Part shown: positions 8,107-17,625 of the stretch, one piece after another | How positions within the stretch are numbered: the first letter of the stretch is position 1 | How the letters are laid out: every line of letters starts with the position of its first letter | NCBI RefSeq assembly: GCF_039523755.1 | Contig: NZ_BAAAFX010000013.1 | Coordinates: 62,001-126,000, forward strand | Length of the DNA: 64,000 bases | Direction: 5' to 3' | Source of the DNA: Tatumella terrea | GTDB taxonomy: Bacteria > Pseudomonadota > Gammaproteobacteria > Enterobacterales > Enterobacteriaceae | Program-made: the position numbers and the translations under genes | The notes under the pieces: model-generated | Told to the model about the DNA's origin: nothing | Database searches by the model: none | Seen by the model: only the letters and a program-made list of their open reading frames with translations

Positions 8107-10221
8107 ATGCTCGATGTATCCTGGGATAAATGGCTGGTGTTTATATCACTGCTCATCGCCTTTATCGCCTCTTTCACTGCATTGGATACGGCAGGGCGGG
8201 TTGCCAGTTCCCGGGGATGGAAAGCCAGATTCTGGCTGGCGGGGGGCGGCACCGCGATGGGCATTGGTGTCTGGTCTATGCACTTTATCGGCATGCTGGC
8301 CATGAAATTCCCGATGCCAATGCACTACAGTATCGGTTACACCGGTATCTCGCTGCTGCTTGTCATTGTGGCATCGATAGCCGCGCTTCAGCAGGTGGTC
8401 AGCCATCAGCATCTTGGCTGGGGCCGTCTGATCCGTGGCGCTTTTCTGCTGGGCAGTGGTGTGGTCGGGATGCACTATCTTGGAATGTATGCCCTGCTGG
8501 TCGACCCGGGGATCATCTGGAATAGCGGGCTGGTGATTTTATCGATTATCGTTGCCTATGTCGCTTCCGGGGTTGCCCTGTGGCTGGCGTTCGAGCTGCG
8601 TAAAGGTGAAAGCGGCATTGTCATGCGTCGTCTGCAGGCCTCTCTGGTGATGGGAGTCGCCATTGCCGGTATGCACTATATCGGTATGGATGCTGCTGAT
8701 TTTAAAGCCGGGTCCCATATTTACGGACACGGTATTAACTCACCGGCGCTGGCTATCTGGGTATTTTTATTTACCCTCAGCATTCTTGGCTGCAGTCTGC
8801 TGGTGTCGATGATTGATTCGCAAATCAAAACCACACGGCTGGCGAAGAAATTACACCAGGCTAACCGTGAATTACATAAGCTGGCGATGCATGATCCATT
8901 GACGTTATTGCCTAACCGCGCTTATCTGGAAGAGCAACTGGATCATTATATTGAGGAGGCCTCCTCAGGCTCGGCATTTGCGCTGATGTTCCTCGACCTG
9001 GATGGCTTTAAGATGATCAATGATGCTTACGGGCATCATATTGGTGATCGGTTGCTTATTACGGTCACCGAACGGTTAAAAAACATTCTTGATTCTGACC
9101 ATGTGCTGGCGCGTGTCGGCGGTGATGAATTTGTGTTGCTGACGCCATCGACCTCGGCAGATGCGGCGGAACGTATCGCCTCCCGAATGGTGAAAGCGAT
9201 CGAAAAACCGTTTCATATTTCTGAATATGAGCTGATGGTTTCCATCAGTATCGGGATTGCGCTGTATCCGCCACACGGATCAGAAGGTCGCGATATGATG
9301 TTCAATGCCGATGTCGCCATGTATCACACCAAGAATAATGGCCGTAACGGCTTCAGCGTTTATCGTCCGGACATGAACCCGATGGGGAAAAGTCAGGTCC
9401 AGCTGAAAAATGAATTGTGGCGGGCGTTGTACCACAATGAATTACGTCTGTTCTATCAGCCGAAGAACGATGCCGGGAGTGGGCAGATCATCGGTTATGA
9501 GGCACTGGTTCGCTGGCAGCACCCTGTGCGTGGTTTATTATCTCCGGATAAATTCCTGCCGGTGGCCGAAAAAAGCGGTATGATCATTCAGGTCGGTGAA
9601 TGGGTTCTGAACGAAGCCTGTCGTCAGCTGGCTATCTGGCACGCCCAGGGCAATACAGAACTCTCCGTCTCCGTGAACCTGTCTGCACTGCAGTTTGAAC
9701 AGGAAATGCTGGCCCAGGTGGTACTGAATGCCTTAACCACGAACAATGTGCCGCCGGAAAAAATGATTCTGGAGATCACCGAAACCACGGCGATGCGTTC
9801 ACCGAAAGAAACTATCCGGATACTGACCATTCTGAAAGAACACGGTATTCAGGTGTCCATCGATGATTTCGGTACCGGGTATTCCAGCCTGTTGTATCTG
9901 CAGAGTATGCCGGCCAGTGAACTGAAGATTGATCGTGCATTTGTGCGTGAAATTAACAATAACCATACGGATACCCGTTTGTTAGCCATGATCATTGAAC
10001 TGGCGAAGAACATGAATCTGAATATCGTGGCCGAAGGGGTTGAGACCGAAGAACAGCAGCGTCAGCTGACTGAGCTGGGTTGTAATATCCTGCAGGGCTT
10101 CTATTTCAGCCGTCCTGTGCCACCGGAACAGCTGGTATTGCCGGAAATCATGGTAAAACCCCCTGCACAGGTAAAACTGGATCTGGTACCGGATACCGGT
10201 TCCCGGAAGATCAGCGCCTGA
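8107..10221 (+). CDS. MHYT-GGDEF-EAL cyclic-di-GMP signalling protein
   Basis: A 704-residue membrane protein. Residues 1-240 form the seven-helix MHYT sensor with the three signature repeats MHFIGM (about 58), MHYLGM (about 120) and MHYIGM (about 184), proposed to bind copper and sense a diatomic gas or redox state. A GGDEF domain follows, with an intact GGDEF motif near 338-342 and no RxxD inhibitory site before it. The EAL domain has YEALVRW near 465, DDFGTGYSS and AEGVET. Both active-site signatures are intact, so it could synthesise and degrade c-di-GMP; the net activity is unknown. The ATG at 8107 is preferred over a GTG 18 bases earlier because AAGGAG lies 5 bases before it. A terminator follows. 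Confidence 0.9.
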   Translation: MLDVSWDKWLVFISLLIAFIASFTALDTAGRVASSRGWKARFWLAGGGTAMGIGVWSMHFIGMLAMKFPMPMHYSIGYTGISLLLVIVASIAALQQVVSHQHLGWGRLIRGAFLLGSGVVGMHYLGMYALLVDPGIIWNSGLVILSIIVAYVASGVALWLAFELRKGESGIVMRRLQASLVMGVAIAGMHYIGMDAADFKAGSHIYGHGINSPALAIWVFLFTLSILGCSLLVSMIDSQIKTTRLAKKLHQANRELHKLAMHDPLTLLPNRAYLEEQLDHYIEEASSGSAFALMFLDLDGFKMINDAYGHHIGDRLLITVTERLKNILDSDHVLARVGGDEFVLLTPSTSADAAERIASRMVKAIEKPFHISEYELMVSISIGIALYPPHGSEGRDMMFNADVAMYHTKNNGRNGFSVYRPDMNPMGKSQVQLKNELWRALYHNELRLFYQPKNDAGSGQIIGYEALVRWQHPVRGLLSPDKFLPVAEKSGMIIQVGEWVLNEACRQLAIWHAQGNTELSVSVNLSALQFEQEMLAQVVLNALTTNNVPPEKMILEITETTAMRSPKETIRILTILKEHGIQVSIDDFGTGYSSLLYLQSMPASELKIDRAFVREINNNHTDTRLLAMIIELAKNMNLNIVAEGVETEEQQRQLTELGCNILQGFYFSRPVPPEQLVLPEIMVKPPAQVKLDLVPDTGSRKISA

Positions 10222-10647
10222 TGCCTGAATAAGGGGCGGGGATTGAGAGGGTACCTGTCAGCCGTGAGGGAATGTCCTCTGTCTTAGCGGTTACTGTGAT
10301 TTTCGTTACAACAACCCTCCCTGTTTTACAGGGAGGGTTTTTTATTACCCTGATCACTGATTGCCGGCCCCGCCAGACAATCCTTCCGCAGCGGTTACCC
10401 GTGAATGCAGTCCGTAATAACCAAACCCGGCGGCGGGGGAATGAGCCTCAGGCGTTTATGGGATGCCCTCGTCATCGTAAGAATGCTATTCGCCGCCTCT
10501 GCGCCGGCAACAGTCCCGGCAGGGTTGCAAGCGAATGACCGGCGTAATGACGCGGGACGCTGATATTGACCTGCCCGTAAAACAGCCCCGGCTTAGCCCG
10601 GAATGTGTCATCTTTCAGAATGCCGGGTACCCACGTGACGCTGACCG
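10222..10647. other. Intergenic gap with one terminator
   Basis: Apart from the strong terminator at 10313-10343, nothing recognisable is seen between the GGDEF-EAL gene and the convergent RidA-like gene. Small open frames here show no family resemblance. Confidence 0.4.
10313..10343 (+). terminator. Intrinsic terminator of the GGDEF-EAL gene
   Basis: An 11-bp near-perfect stem (AACCCTCCCTG / CAGGGAGGGTT) closes a short TTTTA-type loop and ends in a run of six Ts. It could also serve the opposite strand. Confidence 0.9.
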
Positions 10648-11115
10648 TTATTCCGCGACTATTTCGGCAATCATTTCGATTTCCACCGCCATGCCCAGCG
10701 GTAACTCTGTGGCCGAGACCGCACTCCTGGCATGTTTGCCTTTGTCACCAAACACCTCGACGATAAAATCTGACGCGCCATTGATGACCAGATGCTGCTG
10801 ATCAAACCCCGGCGCACTGCGGACCCATGCCAGCAGTTTGACGAATCTTTTAATTCTGTTCAAAGAACCCAGTTCGTTTTTCAGCACGCTGAGCGCATTA
10901 ATCGCCGCCAGCCGCGCCGCCTGATACCCCTCTTCAGGGGTTATGTCGTGGCCTACCGACCCTTTCCAGACAACTGCACCGTCTGATAGCGGCCCCTGGC
11001 CGGAGACAAATGCGAGTGAACCGCTGATCACTACCGGGACAAAGTTCGCCGGCGGGGAGGTCACGGCGGGAAGTGTAATGCCCATTTCGTCGATTTTCTG
11101 ATCCGGAGTTAGCAT
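10648..11115 (-). CDS. RidA/YjgF-family protein
   Basis: 155 residues of the YjgF/YER057c/UK114 superfamily, in the longer subgroup of about 150 residues. It shows VISGSLAFVSGQGPL, GYQAARLAAINALSVLK, and a C-terminal ARSAVSATELPLGMAVEIEMIA. The family member RidA deaminates reactive enamine/imine intermediates; several subgroups have other or unknown roles. ARSAVSATELP has the general place of the RidA catalytic Arg segment. The internal ATG was chosen because AGGAAA precedes it and the upstream 20 residues look unrelated to the family. It is divergent from an FAD amino-acid dehydrogenase gene, a product of which (an imino acid) is a plausible substrate. Confidence 0.82.
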   Translation of the reverse strand: MLTPDQKIDEMGITLPAVTSPPANFVPVVISGSLAFVSGQGPLSDGAVVWKGSVGHDITPEEGYQAARLAAINALSVLKNELGSLNRIKRFVKLLAWVRSAPGFDQQHLVINGASDFIVEVFGDKGKHARSAVSATELPLGMAVEIEMIAEIVAE

Positions 11116-11572
11116 GTCGTTTTCCTGAACGCGGAGGGTAAGGGATACCGGGGGTACCGCCGAGCGTTTCATCATAAAATCTTTTCCGGTTTTATTCTCA
11201 TACTGAAAACTGATATCCCGCTGATTAACAGGGCATAATGTGGCTGTGGCTGTGGCTGTGGCTGTGGCTGTGGCTGTGGCTGTGAACGTGGCCTGGTTAA
11301 CCCGAACCTGCCGTGACTGGTGGAATGATAAAAACCGGACCGGGGGGCAGCGTGACCCCGACGGGTATAACCGCGGCCAAAGACCCGGACCCTGTTCTGT
11401 CGTTCACTGCGAAGAGAGGGTTGTGGCATACGAATTGCTTTACTTTATAAGCGCCGTGATACGGACGCAGGAGCGGCCCGGGCAGAGGGCTGGCAGCGCG
11501 CCGTGAACTCCGGATACCGGAGACGGAATGACACTCAGTACCGGGCCGGTACTGCTTTTACAGGTAAATTTT
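11116..11572. other. Divergent promoter region of the ridA-like and dehydrogenase genes
   Basis: This 457-bp divergent gap contains the (TGGCTG)7 microsatellite at 11241-11284. No regulator site is recognised. An open frame encoding Pro-Gln repeats is only the repeat read in another frame. Confidence 0.5.
11241..11284. repeat. Hexanucleotide tandem repeat (TGGCTG)7
   Basis: Seven exact copies of TGGCTG plus two further bases lie in the divergent intergenic region, about 125 bp from the ridA-like start and 290 bp from the dehydrogenase start. Copy-number change would alter promoter spacing without affecting a protein. Confidence 0.95.
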
Positions 11573-12820
11573 ATGACGTATGACGTATTTGTTTTAGGTG
11601 CAGGGATGGTGGGGACCGGTTGCGCGCACTATTTACAGGAAAGCGGGAAAACCGTCGCTCTGGTCGATAAAGGTGCGCCCGGGATGCAGACCTCTCATGG
11701 TAACGCAGGGATTATTCAGCGGGAGGCCATTCAGCCCTATGCATTTCCCCGCCAGTTATCGGTGATCCTGAGCGCAGCGGCTAACCGGAGAACGGATATA
11801 CGTTACCAGCTGCCAGCTATTCCTTCGCTTATCCGGCCGCTCAGCCAGTATTACCATTATTCGGCGCGGGCACGGTATGCCGGTATCGCCCGCGAGTACG
11901 CCTCGCTGATCTCTCTTTCGCTCGAAACGCATAATGAGCTGATTCATAAAGCAGGAGCAGAGGCACTGACGGGAACTCACCAGTGGCTGGCCTTGTCACG
12001 TAGCGATCAGCATCTGGAAGAAAGTTACCAATCCGCCGATCTGCTGACAGAGCAGGGGGTCAGCCACATAAAACTCTCGGCAGAGGACCTGAAGCGCAGA
12101 GAACCGGATATCAGTCCGCACTTTCCCGGGGCTGTGATGTGGACTTCTCCCAGGACTATCCGCGATCCGTCTGCCTTAGTGCAGTCGTATGTGGATCTTT
12201 TCCTGCGTGATGGCGGGAGCTTTATTTCCGCAGATGCCCGGACCCTGAGCCGGACCCGCGAGGGCATGTGGGAAATCAGAAATGACCAGGGGGATGTCTG
12301 CCGGGCCCGGCAGGTGGTGGTGGCTCTGGGGCCATGGAGCACATTACTGACCCGTAAATTTGGCTATCAGCCTCCGCTGTTTCCCAAACGTGGCTATCAT
12401 CGGCATTACCAGGCACAACCCGGTAAGCAGCTGAACAACTGGGTGCTGGATGCGGAAAAAGGGTTTCTGCTGGCACCCATGAACCGGGGGATCCGGCTGA
12501 CGACCGGTGCTGAGCTTGCAAGGCTTGATGATCCGCAAACCCCCCGTCAGCTTGACCGGCTGGAACCTGTTGCCCGGCAGGATTTCCCGGTGGGGGAGCG
12601 GGTGGATGATGAAACCTGGTCCGGTAGCCGGCCCTGCTTTCCGGATATGAAACCGGTGATTGGTGAAGTGCCTGGGGTCAGTCAGATGTGGTGCGCTTTC
12701 GGTCACGGGCATCAGGGATTCACTCTGGGTCCAGCCACCGGGATGCTGCTGGCACAGATGATGACCGGTCAGAAAACAGCTATCGAAATGCAGCCATTCC
12801 GTCCGGAAAGGTGGAAATAG
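11573..12820 (+). CDS. FAD-dependent D-amino-acid dehydrogenase (DAO/DadA family)
   Basis: A 415-residue DAO-family flavoprotein. The dinucleotide-binding motif VLGAGMVGTGCAHYL opens the protein and SHGNAGII follows the usual DadA pattern. The C-terminal part carries GSRPCFPDMKPVIGEV and FGHGHQGFTLGPATG, which contact FAD in DadA-like enzymes. It would oxidise a D-amino acid or related secondary amine to an imino acid; the actual substrate is unknown. The ATG at 11573 follows AGGTAA and removes 15 unrelated residues from the frame. It faces the RidA-like gene, which fits imine detoxification. Confidence 0.83.
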   Translation: MTYDVFVLGAGMVGTGCAHYLQESGKTVALVDKGAPGMQTSHGNAGIIQREAIQPYAFPRQLSVILSAAANRRTDIRYQLPAIPSLIRPLSQYYHYSARARYAGIAREYASLISLSLETHNELIHKAGAEALTGTHQWLALSRSDQHLEESYQSADLLTEQGVSHIKLSAEDLKRREPDISPHFPGAVMWTSPRTIRDPSALVQSYVDLFLRDGGSFISADARTLSRTREGMWEIRNDQGDVCRARQVVVALGPWSTLLTRKFGYQPPLFPKRGYHRHYQAQPGKQLNNWVLDAEKGFLLAPMNRGIRLTTGAELARLDDPQTPRQLDRLEPVARQDFPVGERVDDETWSGSRPCFPDMKPVIGEVPGVSQMWCAFGHGHQGFTLGPATGMLLAQMMTGQKTAIEMQPFRPERWK

Positions 12821-12885
12821 CCAGAGGTATCTGCGATACGCTGATAGCCGGCTGAACAGGGGCGTGCGGGAAAGGGCGAGGCTAA

Positions 12886-12908
12886 CACGGCGGGCAATGC
12901 CCGCCGTG
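12886..12908. terminator. Hairpin between dehydrogenase and ftnA
   Basis: A perfect 10-bp inverted repeat (CACGGCGGGC / GCCCGCCGTG) with a 3-base loop lies between the convergent gene ends. There is no clear T tract; bidirectional terminator-like. Confidence 0.6.
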
Positions 12909-12914
12909 AGTCAG

Positions 12915-13427
12915 TCAGGCACCTTTGTTGTGCACTTCACTGTCCATTCTTGCCAGGTCTTTATCCAGCAGGAACGCACCGTTGGAGCTGTTTTCCAGCA
13001 TACCCAGCTTATCCAGTACGGTTTTGAAGATTTTCTCTTCTTCGTGCTGCTCTGCGACATACCACTGCAGGAAGTTGAAGGTGGAGTAGTCGTGAGTTGT
13101 CATCGCGGCGTGTGCCAGCTCATTAATTTTTCCGGTAATTAATTGCTCATGCTCGTAAGTCTGTGCAAAAACGTCTGACAGTGATTTAAAGGTGACCGGT
13201 GGCGCGTCGATGCTGCCGAGCACCGGTAACGCACCGGTATCGCTCAGGTAGTCGAACAGACGCTGCATGTGTTCCATTTCTTCACGGGAATGCTTTTTCA
13301 GGAACGAGGCTGCACCTTCAAATCCTTTATCTGCGCACCAGGCGCTCATCTGGAGGTACAGGTTTGCTGAATAAAATTCAAGGTTCAGCTGATCATTCAG
13401 ACGGGAGATCATATCGGTAGTTAACAT
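12915..13427 (-). CDS. ftnA: Non-heme ferritin FtnA
   Basis: A 170-residue bacterial ferritin (E. coli FtnA 165). All ferroxidase ligands are in their usual places: E17, E50 and H53 (EEMEHMQRLFDY), E94, Q127 and E130 (WYVAEQHEEEK). It oxidises Fe(II) and stores iron in a 24-subunit cytoplasmic shell. An AGGAT-type ribosome site precedes the ATG. It is monocistronic and convergent with the dehydrogenase. The roughly 490 bp upstream is AT-rich, but no obvious Fur box was found there. Confidence 0.93.
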   Translation of the reverse strand: MLTTDMISRLNDQLNLEFYSANLYLQMSAWCADKGFEGAASFLKKHSREEMEHMQRLFDYLSDTGALPVLGSIDAPPVTFKSLSDVFAQTYEHEQLITGKINELAHAAMTTHDYSTFNFLQWYVAEQHEEEKIFKTVLDKLGMLENSSNGAFLLDKDLARMDSEVHNKGA

Positions 13428-13915
13428 GAGGATAACCTTTTAAACAGAGGTAACAAGTTGTGTATTTATGGTGAGCGATTATGCATCAATATGTGTTGCT
13501 TGTGAAGTGAGCGTTTGTATTTTTATCTTTATTTATCATGATCTTAGTAATGTGAATTATTCAGTTAATGTAATGCAAGTCTTTCTCATTTTTATCTCTG
13601 TCCGGCGGCCGGTTTGTTACAAAAATGCGGATTCCGGCGGGCAGACAGCGCAGTAATACGATGACCGCGGGGTGCGGCTTAAGAAAGCTGCAGGCCGAAT
13701 ACCGAAATGCCCTGAAATAAGGTAGAATGTGCGTCCGGAGAATGGCCGTCATGTGCACTCCGCAGATAATTACGTGATGTTGACTGATACAGGTGGGGTT
13801 CAGGCCGGGCAGTGACATCCGTTGGAGCCGGCGGAGAAACACTCTCCCGGTACGATGATTTTTACGGAAATACACCCCTGTATTGTTTTTCCGCCAACCA
13901 ATGAAGAACCTGTTG
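13428..13915. other. Divergent upstream region of ftnA and prfC
   Basis: The first 170 bp are AT-rich and presumably hold the ftnA promoter; the rest leads to prfC. No RNA gene, riboswitch or convincing small protein was recognised. Open frames here overlap the prfC start and look spurious. Confidence 0.4.
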
Positions 13916-15505
13916 ATGTCTACAGCACTTTTTTTAGACGAAGTGGCTCGTCGCCGTACCTTTGCGATTATTTCGCATCCGGATGCCGGTAAAACCACCA
14001 TCACCGAAAAAGTCCTATTATTCGGACAGGCTATCCAGACCGCGGGTTCGGTTAAAGGCCGCGGATCCAGTCAGCACGCAAAATCAGACTGGATGGATAT
14101 GGAAAAGCAACGCGGGATCTCGATTACCACCTCGGTAATGCAGTTCCCCTACCGCGATAAGCTGGTGAACCTGCTGGATACACCGGGGCACGAAGACTTC
14201 TCGGAAGATACTTATCGTACGCTGACCGCGGTGGATTGCTGTCTGATGGTGATCGATGCTGCAAAAGGTGTCGAGGATCGTACCCGTAAACTGATGGAAG
14301 TCACACGCTTACGTGATACACCTATCCTGACGTTTATGAATAAACTCGACCGTGATATCCGTGATCCGATGGAAGTCATGGACGAAGTCGAAAGCGAACT
14401 GAAAATCGCCTGCGCGCCGATCACCTGGCCGATTGGCTGCGGTAAGTTATTCAAAGGGGTCTACCACCTGTATAAAGATGAAACTTATCTTTATCAGACC
14501 GGACAGGGCCATACCATTCAGGAAGTCCGTATCATTAAGGGGCTGGATAACCCGCAACTTGACCAGGAGATCGGTGAAGAGCTGGCATCCCAGTTGCGTG
14601 ATGAACTGGAGCTGGTCCAGGGAGCCTCCCATGAATTTGATCAGGACGCTTTCCTGCAGGGACAACTGACACCGGTCTTTTTCGGTACGGCACTGGGTAA
14701 CTTCGGTGTGGACCATATGCTGGATGGCCTGGTCAGCTGGGCGCCGGCACCGATGCCGCGTCAGACTGACAGTCGTGAGGTCGTCTCCGGCGAAGAGAAA
14801 TTCACCGGGTTTGTCTTCAAAATTCAGGCCAATATGGACCCGAAACACCGCGACCGCGTGGCCTTTATGCGTGTGGTATCCGGTAAATATGAAAAAGGCA
14901 TGAAAATGTATCAGGTGCGTACCGGCAAAGATGTCGTTATCTCTGATGCGCTGACCTTTATGGCCGGCGACCGTGCGCACGTCGAGGAAGCTTATCCCGG
15001 GGATATCATCGGTCTGCATAACCACGGCACCATTCAGATTGGTGATTCGTTTACCCAGGGCGAAAAAATGAAGTTTACCGGTATTCCTAACTTCGCCCCG
15101 GAACTGTTCCGCCGTATCCGGCTGCGTGACCCTCTGAAACAGAAGCAGCTACTGAAGGGGCTGGTTCAGCTTTCCGAAGAAGGGGCCGTGCAGGTGTTCC
15201 GTCCGGTCTCTAACAATGATCTGATCGTTGGTGCAGTGGGTGTACTGCAGTTCGATGTGGTGGTTGCCCGACTGAAGAGCGAATATAACGTAGAAGCGAT
15301 TTATGAATCGGTCAATGTCTCGACGGCGCGCTGGGTGGAATGCAACGATGTGAAGAAGTTTGATGAATTCCAGCGCAAGAACGAAGTCAACCTGGCACTG
15401 GATGGCGGGGATAACCTGACCTATATCGCGCCGACAATGGTTAACCTGAACATTACTCAGGAGCGTTATCCGGATGTTGTTTTCCGGAAAACACGCGAAC
15501 ACTAA
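13916..15505 (+). CDS. prfC: Peptide chain release factor 3
   Basis: A translational GTPase of 529 residues, exactly the E. coli RF3 length and highly similar throughout. The G motifs are HPDAGKTT, DTPGHEDFSEDTYRT and NKLDRDIRD. RF3-GTP removes RF1/RF2 from the ribosome after peptide release. The start MSTALFLDEVARRRTF matches E. coli in length before the conserved VARRRTFAIISHPDAG; the frame opens 11 codons earlier. The ribosome site is weak (GAAGAA). Followed by a terminator and then osmY, as in E. coli. Confidence 0.96.
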   Translation: MSTALFLDEVARRRTFAIISHPDAGKTTITEKVLLFGQAIQTAGSVKGRGSSQHAKSDWMDMEKQRGISITTSVMQFPYRDKLVNLLDTPGHEDFSEDTYRTLTAVDCCLMVIDAAKGVEDRTRKLMEVTRLRDTPILTFMNKLDRDIRDPMEVMDEVESELKIACAPITWPIGCGKLFKGVYHLYKDETYLYQTGQGHTIQEVRIIKGLDNPQLDQEIGEELASQLRDELELVQGASHEFDQDAFLQGQLTPVFFGTALGNFGVDHMLDGLVSWAPAPMPRQTDSREVVSGEEKFTGFVFKIQANMDPKHRDRVAFMRVVSGKYEKGMKMYQVRTGKDVVISDALTFMAGDRAHVEEAYPGDIIGLHNHGTIQIGDSFTQGEKMKFTGIPNFAPELFRRIRLRDPLKQKQLLKGLVQLSEEGAVQVFRPVSNNDLIVGAVGVLQFDVVVARLKSEYNVEAIYESVNVSTARWVECNDVKKFDEFQRKNEVNLALDGGDNLTYIAPTMVNLNITQERYPDVVFRKTREH

Positions 15506-15522
15506 CCGACTGTTGTTTCAAT

Positions 15523-15548
15523 AAAACCGGCCTCTGGCCGGTTTTTTT
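15523..15548 (+). terminator. Intrinsic terminator of prfC
   Basis: AACCGGCC / GGCCGGTT stem with a TCT loop and seven Ts. Confidence 0.92.
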
Positions 15549-15816
15549 AAGATATTCCCGCGTCCCGGTTCAGGATTTTCCTGCTTCTGCCAACCTGCGT
15601 AAATTGCTTATCATCACTTCCTTTTGGCAGCGATGGCTTCCCGCCGTTGCTTTGCAGACGCTTGTTCCGGGACTCAGCAGATTCCTAAAAATCTGCACAA
15701 CAGTAAAACTCAACTATTATTAAAGTGATGTGACCGATGCGCAAGGCCGGGGACGACCGGTTCCGGACATGACAGTCAACGAAGCGCAGACGTCATTATC
15801 ATGCAGGATATTATTA

Positions 15817-16401
15817 ATGAAAAAAATCAGCATTATGAAAAAGCTGTTACTGATTTCCGCACTTTGCAGCCTGAATGTGTATGCCGCCGGTCAGCCGGCG
15901 CAAACACCCCCCGCTGAGGGGAAATCGGTGATGCGGAGTGTCGACAACTTTATGGACGACAGTGCCATTACCGCGAAGGTAAAAACTGCGCTGATTGATG
16001 ACAAAGAGATCAACAGTACCGATCTCTCGCTGTCCACCCAACGGGGAGTCGTTACCGTTGAGGGTTTTGTGACATCACGCCGGCAGATGGAGCGAGTAGA
16101 TCACCTGGTCAGAAGCATCACCGGGGTGAAGCAAGTGATTAATCATCTGCACTTAAAGCCAGCGCAGCAAACGAATCTGAAGAGTTATGCCAGTGATACC
16201 GCGACAACCAGTGAGATTGTGGCCCGTTTACTGGCAAATAAGCAGGTCTCATCGAGGCATATCTCAGTCACTACGACACGGGGTACGGTTCTGCTGACCG
16301 GGGATGTCAGTAACCGTCAGCAAAAAAATAAGGCCGCTGAGATAGCCCGTAAGGTTTCCGGGGTCAGGGCGGTCAAAAACGAGTTATCTATCAGCAACTG
16401 A
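15817..16401 (+). CDS. osmY: Periplasmic BON-domain protein OsmY
   Basis: A 194-residue secreted protein with an N-terminal signal peptide (MKKLLLISALCSLNVYA core) and two BON domains, at roughly 50-112 and 125-190. VDNFMDDSAITAKVKTALIDD and SDTATTSEIVARLLANKQV closely resemble the two halves of E. coli OsmY (201 residues). OsmY is an osmotically and stationary-phase induced periplasmic protein with chaperone-like activity toward outer-membrane proteins. The ATG at 15817 follows AGGAT at 8 bases and starts a normal signal peptide; the frame extends 29 codons upstream. The position after prfC matches E. coli. Confidence 0.9.
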   Translation: MKKISIMKKLLLISALCSLNVYAAGQPAQTPPAEGKSVMRSVDNFMDDSAITAKVKTALIDDKEINSTDLSLSTQRGVVTVEGFVTSRRQMERVDHLVRSITGVKQVINHLHLKPAQQTNLKSYASDTATTSEIVARLLANKQVSSRHISVTTTRGTVLLTGDVSNRQQKNKAAEIARKVSGVRAVKNELSISN

Positions 16402-16511
16402 CCCGGGTTCTCTGCGGAGGCTGCGGGAAAATTGAAGATAAATACGTGTTCTGAGTCTATGTCAGAACAAATTATAAGATGAGTTCTGTTAATGAAGGTA
16501 AGGAGATTACT

Positions 16512-16673
16512 ATGTTTCGTTGGGGAATTATCTTTCTGGTGATTGCATTAATCGCGGCGGCACTGGGCTTTGGCGGACTGGCAGGTACAGCTGCCTGGGC
16601 AGCTAAAATTGTATTTATTGTCGGTATTATTCTGTTCCTTATCAGCCTGTTTACCGGCCGTAAACGGTTATAA
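16512..16673 (+). CDS. ytjA: Small membrane protein YtjA (UPF0391)
   Basis: A 53-residue, two-helix hydrophobic protein nearly identical to E. coli YtjA: MFRWGIIFLVIALIAAALGF, GGLAGTAAWAAKIVF and a basic tail GRKRL. Function is unknown. A strong AAGGAG lies just before the ATG, and the upstream in-frame ATG at 16479 lacks support. It sits between osmY and yjjV as in E. coli, though yjjU is missing here. Confidence 0.9.
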   Translation: MFRWGIIFLVIALIAAALGFGGLAGTAAWAAKIVFIVGIILFLISLFTGRKRL

Positions 16674-16821
16674 CGTTGTCCTGAGGCCACTCAGTTTACT
16701 GCCGGAAAGGATGCCGGCAGCGCTCCCGCCTGATACACTTCTCCGCACCGTCTGACGGCAATCCTGTCTTTTACAGCGCTTTCTGCCGCCGGCACTCTAT
16801 TATGCTGCCCGGGAGAATGTT

Positions 16822-17625
16822 GTGCGTTTTATTGATACCCACTGTCACTTTGATTTCCCGCCATTTGCTGAGCATGAGGCTGAAGAGCTGATCCGTGCCC
16901 GTGATGCCGGGGTACAGGGGATAGTCATTCCTGCGGTGACGGCTTCCCGGTTTAGCCAGATTATCTCTCTCTGTGAACGTTTTCCTTCCCTCTGGTACGC
17001 ACCCGGACTTCACCCGTTATGGATTGCAGAACATACCGCTGAGGATATCGATCGTCTGCAACAATGTCTGCAACAGGGCGGGGATAAACTGGTTGCGGTA
17101 GGCGAGGCCGGACTGGATTTTTATACGGCGGAACAGGTGGCACAGGCGGATAAACAACGCTCCCTGCTACAGAGTCAACTAACGCTGGCACGGCGCTATG
17201 ACCTCCCGGTGATCCTTCATTCCCGACGTTCCCATGACCCGTTGGCTGCTTTACTGCGGAAGGCTGATCTTCCTGCCGGCGGGGTGATCCACGGTTTTTC
17301 GGGGAGCCTGCAACAGGCCAATGCATTTGTCCGGCTGGGGTTCGCTATCGGGGTGGGCGGCACGATCACCTATCCGCGTGCCCGAAAGACCCGTGAAACG
17401 ATAGCTTCTCTGCCCCTCAGTGCCCTGGTGCTGGAAACCGATGCTCCGGATATGCCGGTTCACGGATCCCAGGGGCAACCCAACCGGCCTGAGCATGTGG
17501 TCACTATTCTGCAGTCGCTCGCGGAACTCCGTCCGGAGCCACCGGAGCAGTTGGCTGAAGTGCTATGGCAGAATGCCCTGCGTCTTTTCCCCCGGCTACA
17601 TCCGCCCGAATCTGACGCGGATTAA
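16822..17625 (+). CDS. yjjV: TatD-family metal-dependent hydrolase YjjV
   Basis: 267 residues with the TatD DNase signature set: metal ligands in RFIDTHCHFD, the glutamate in GEAGLDFY, histidines in ILHSRR and IHGFSGSLQQA, and the aspartate in LETDAPDMP. It resembles E. coli YjjV (259 residues), a putative 3'-5' deoxyribonuclease-type phosphoesterase. It starts with GTG, with GGGAG 6 bases upstream; a nearby ATG is out of frame. It lies between ytjA and the deo operon; E. coli has yjjW and yjjI in the gap, and they are absent. Confidence 0.88.
   Translation: MRFIDTHCHFDFPPFAEHEAEELIRARDAGVQGIVIPAVTASRFSQIISLCERFPSLWYAPGLHPLWIAEHTAEDIDRLQQCLQQGGDKLVAVGEAGLDFYTAEQVAQADKQRSLLQSQLTLARRYDLPVILHSRRSHDPLAALLRKADLPAGGVIHGFSGSLQQANAFVRLGFAIGVGGTITYPRARKTRETIASLPLSALVLETDAPDMPVHGSQGQPNRPEHVVTILQSLAELRPEPPEQLAEVLWQNALRLFPRLHPPESDAD

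Noticed and set aside
11172..11429. Minus-strand open frame with a Pro-Gln repeat (PQPQPQ)
   Set aside because: It is only the (TGGCTG)7 microsatellite read in another frame; no ribosome site or family resemblance.
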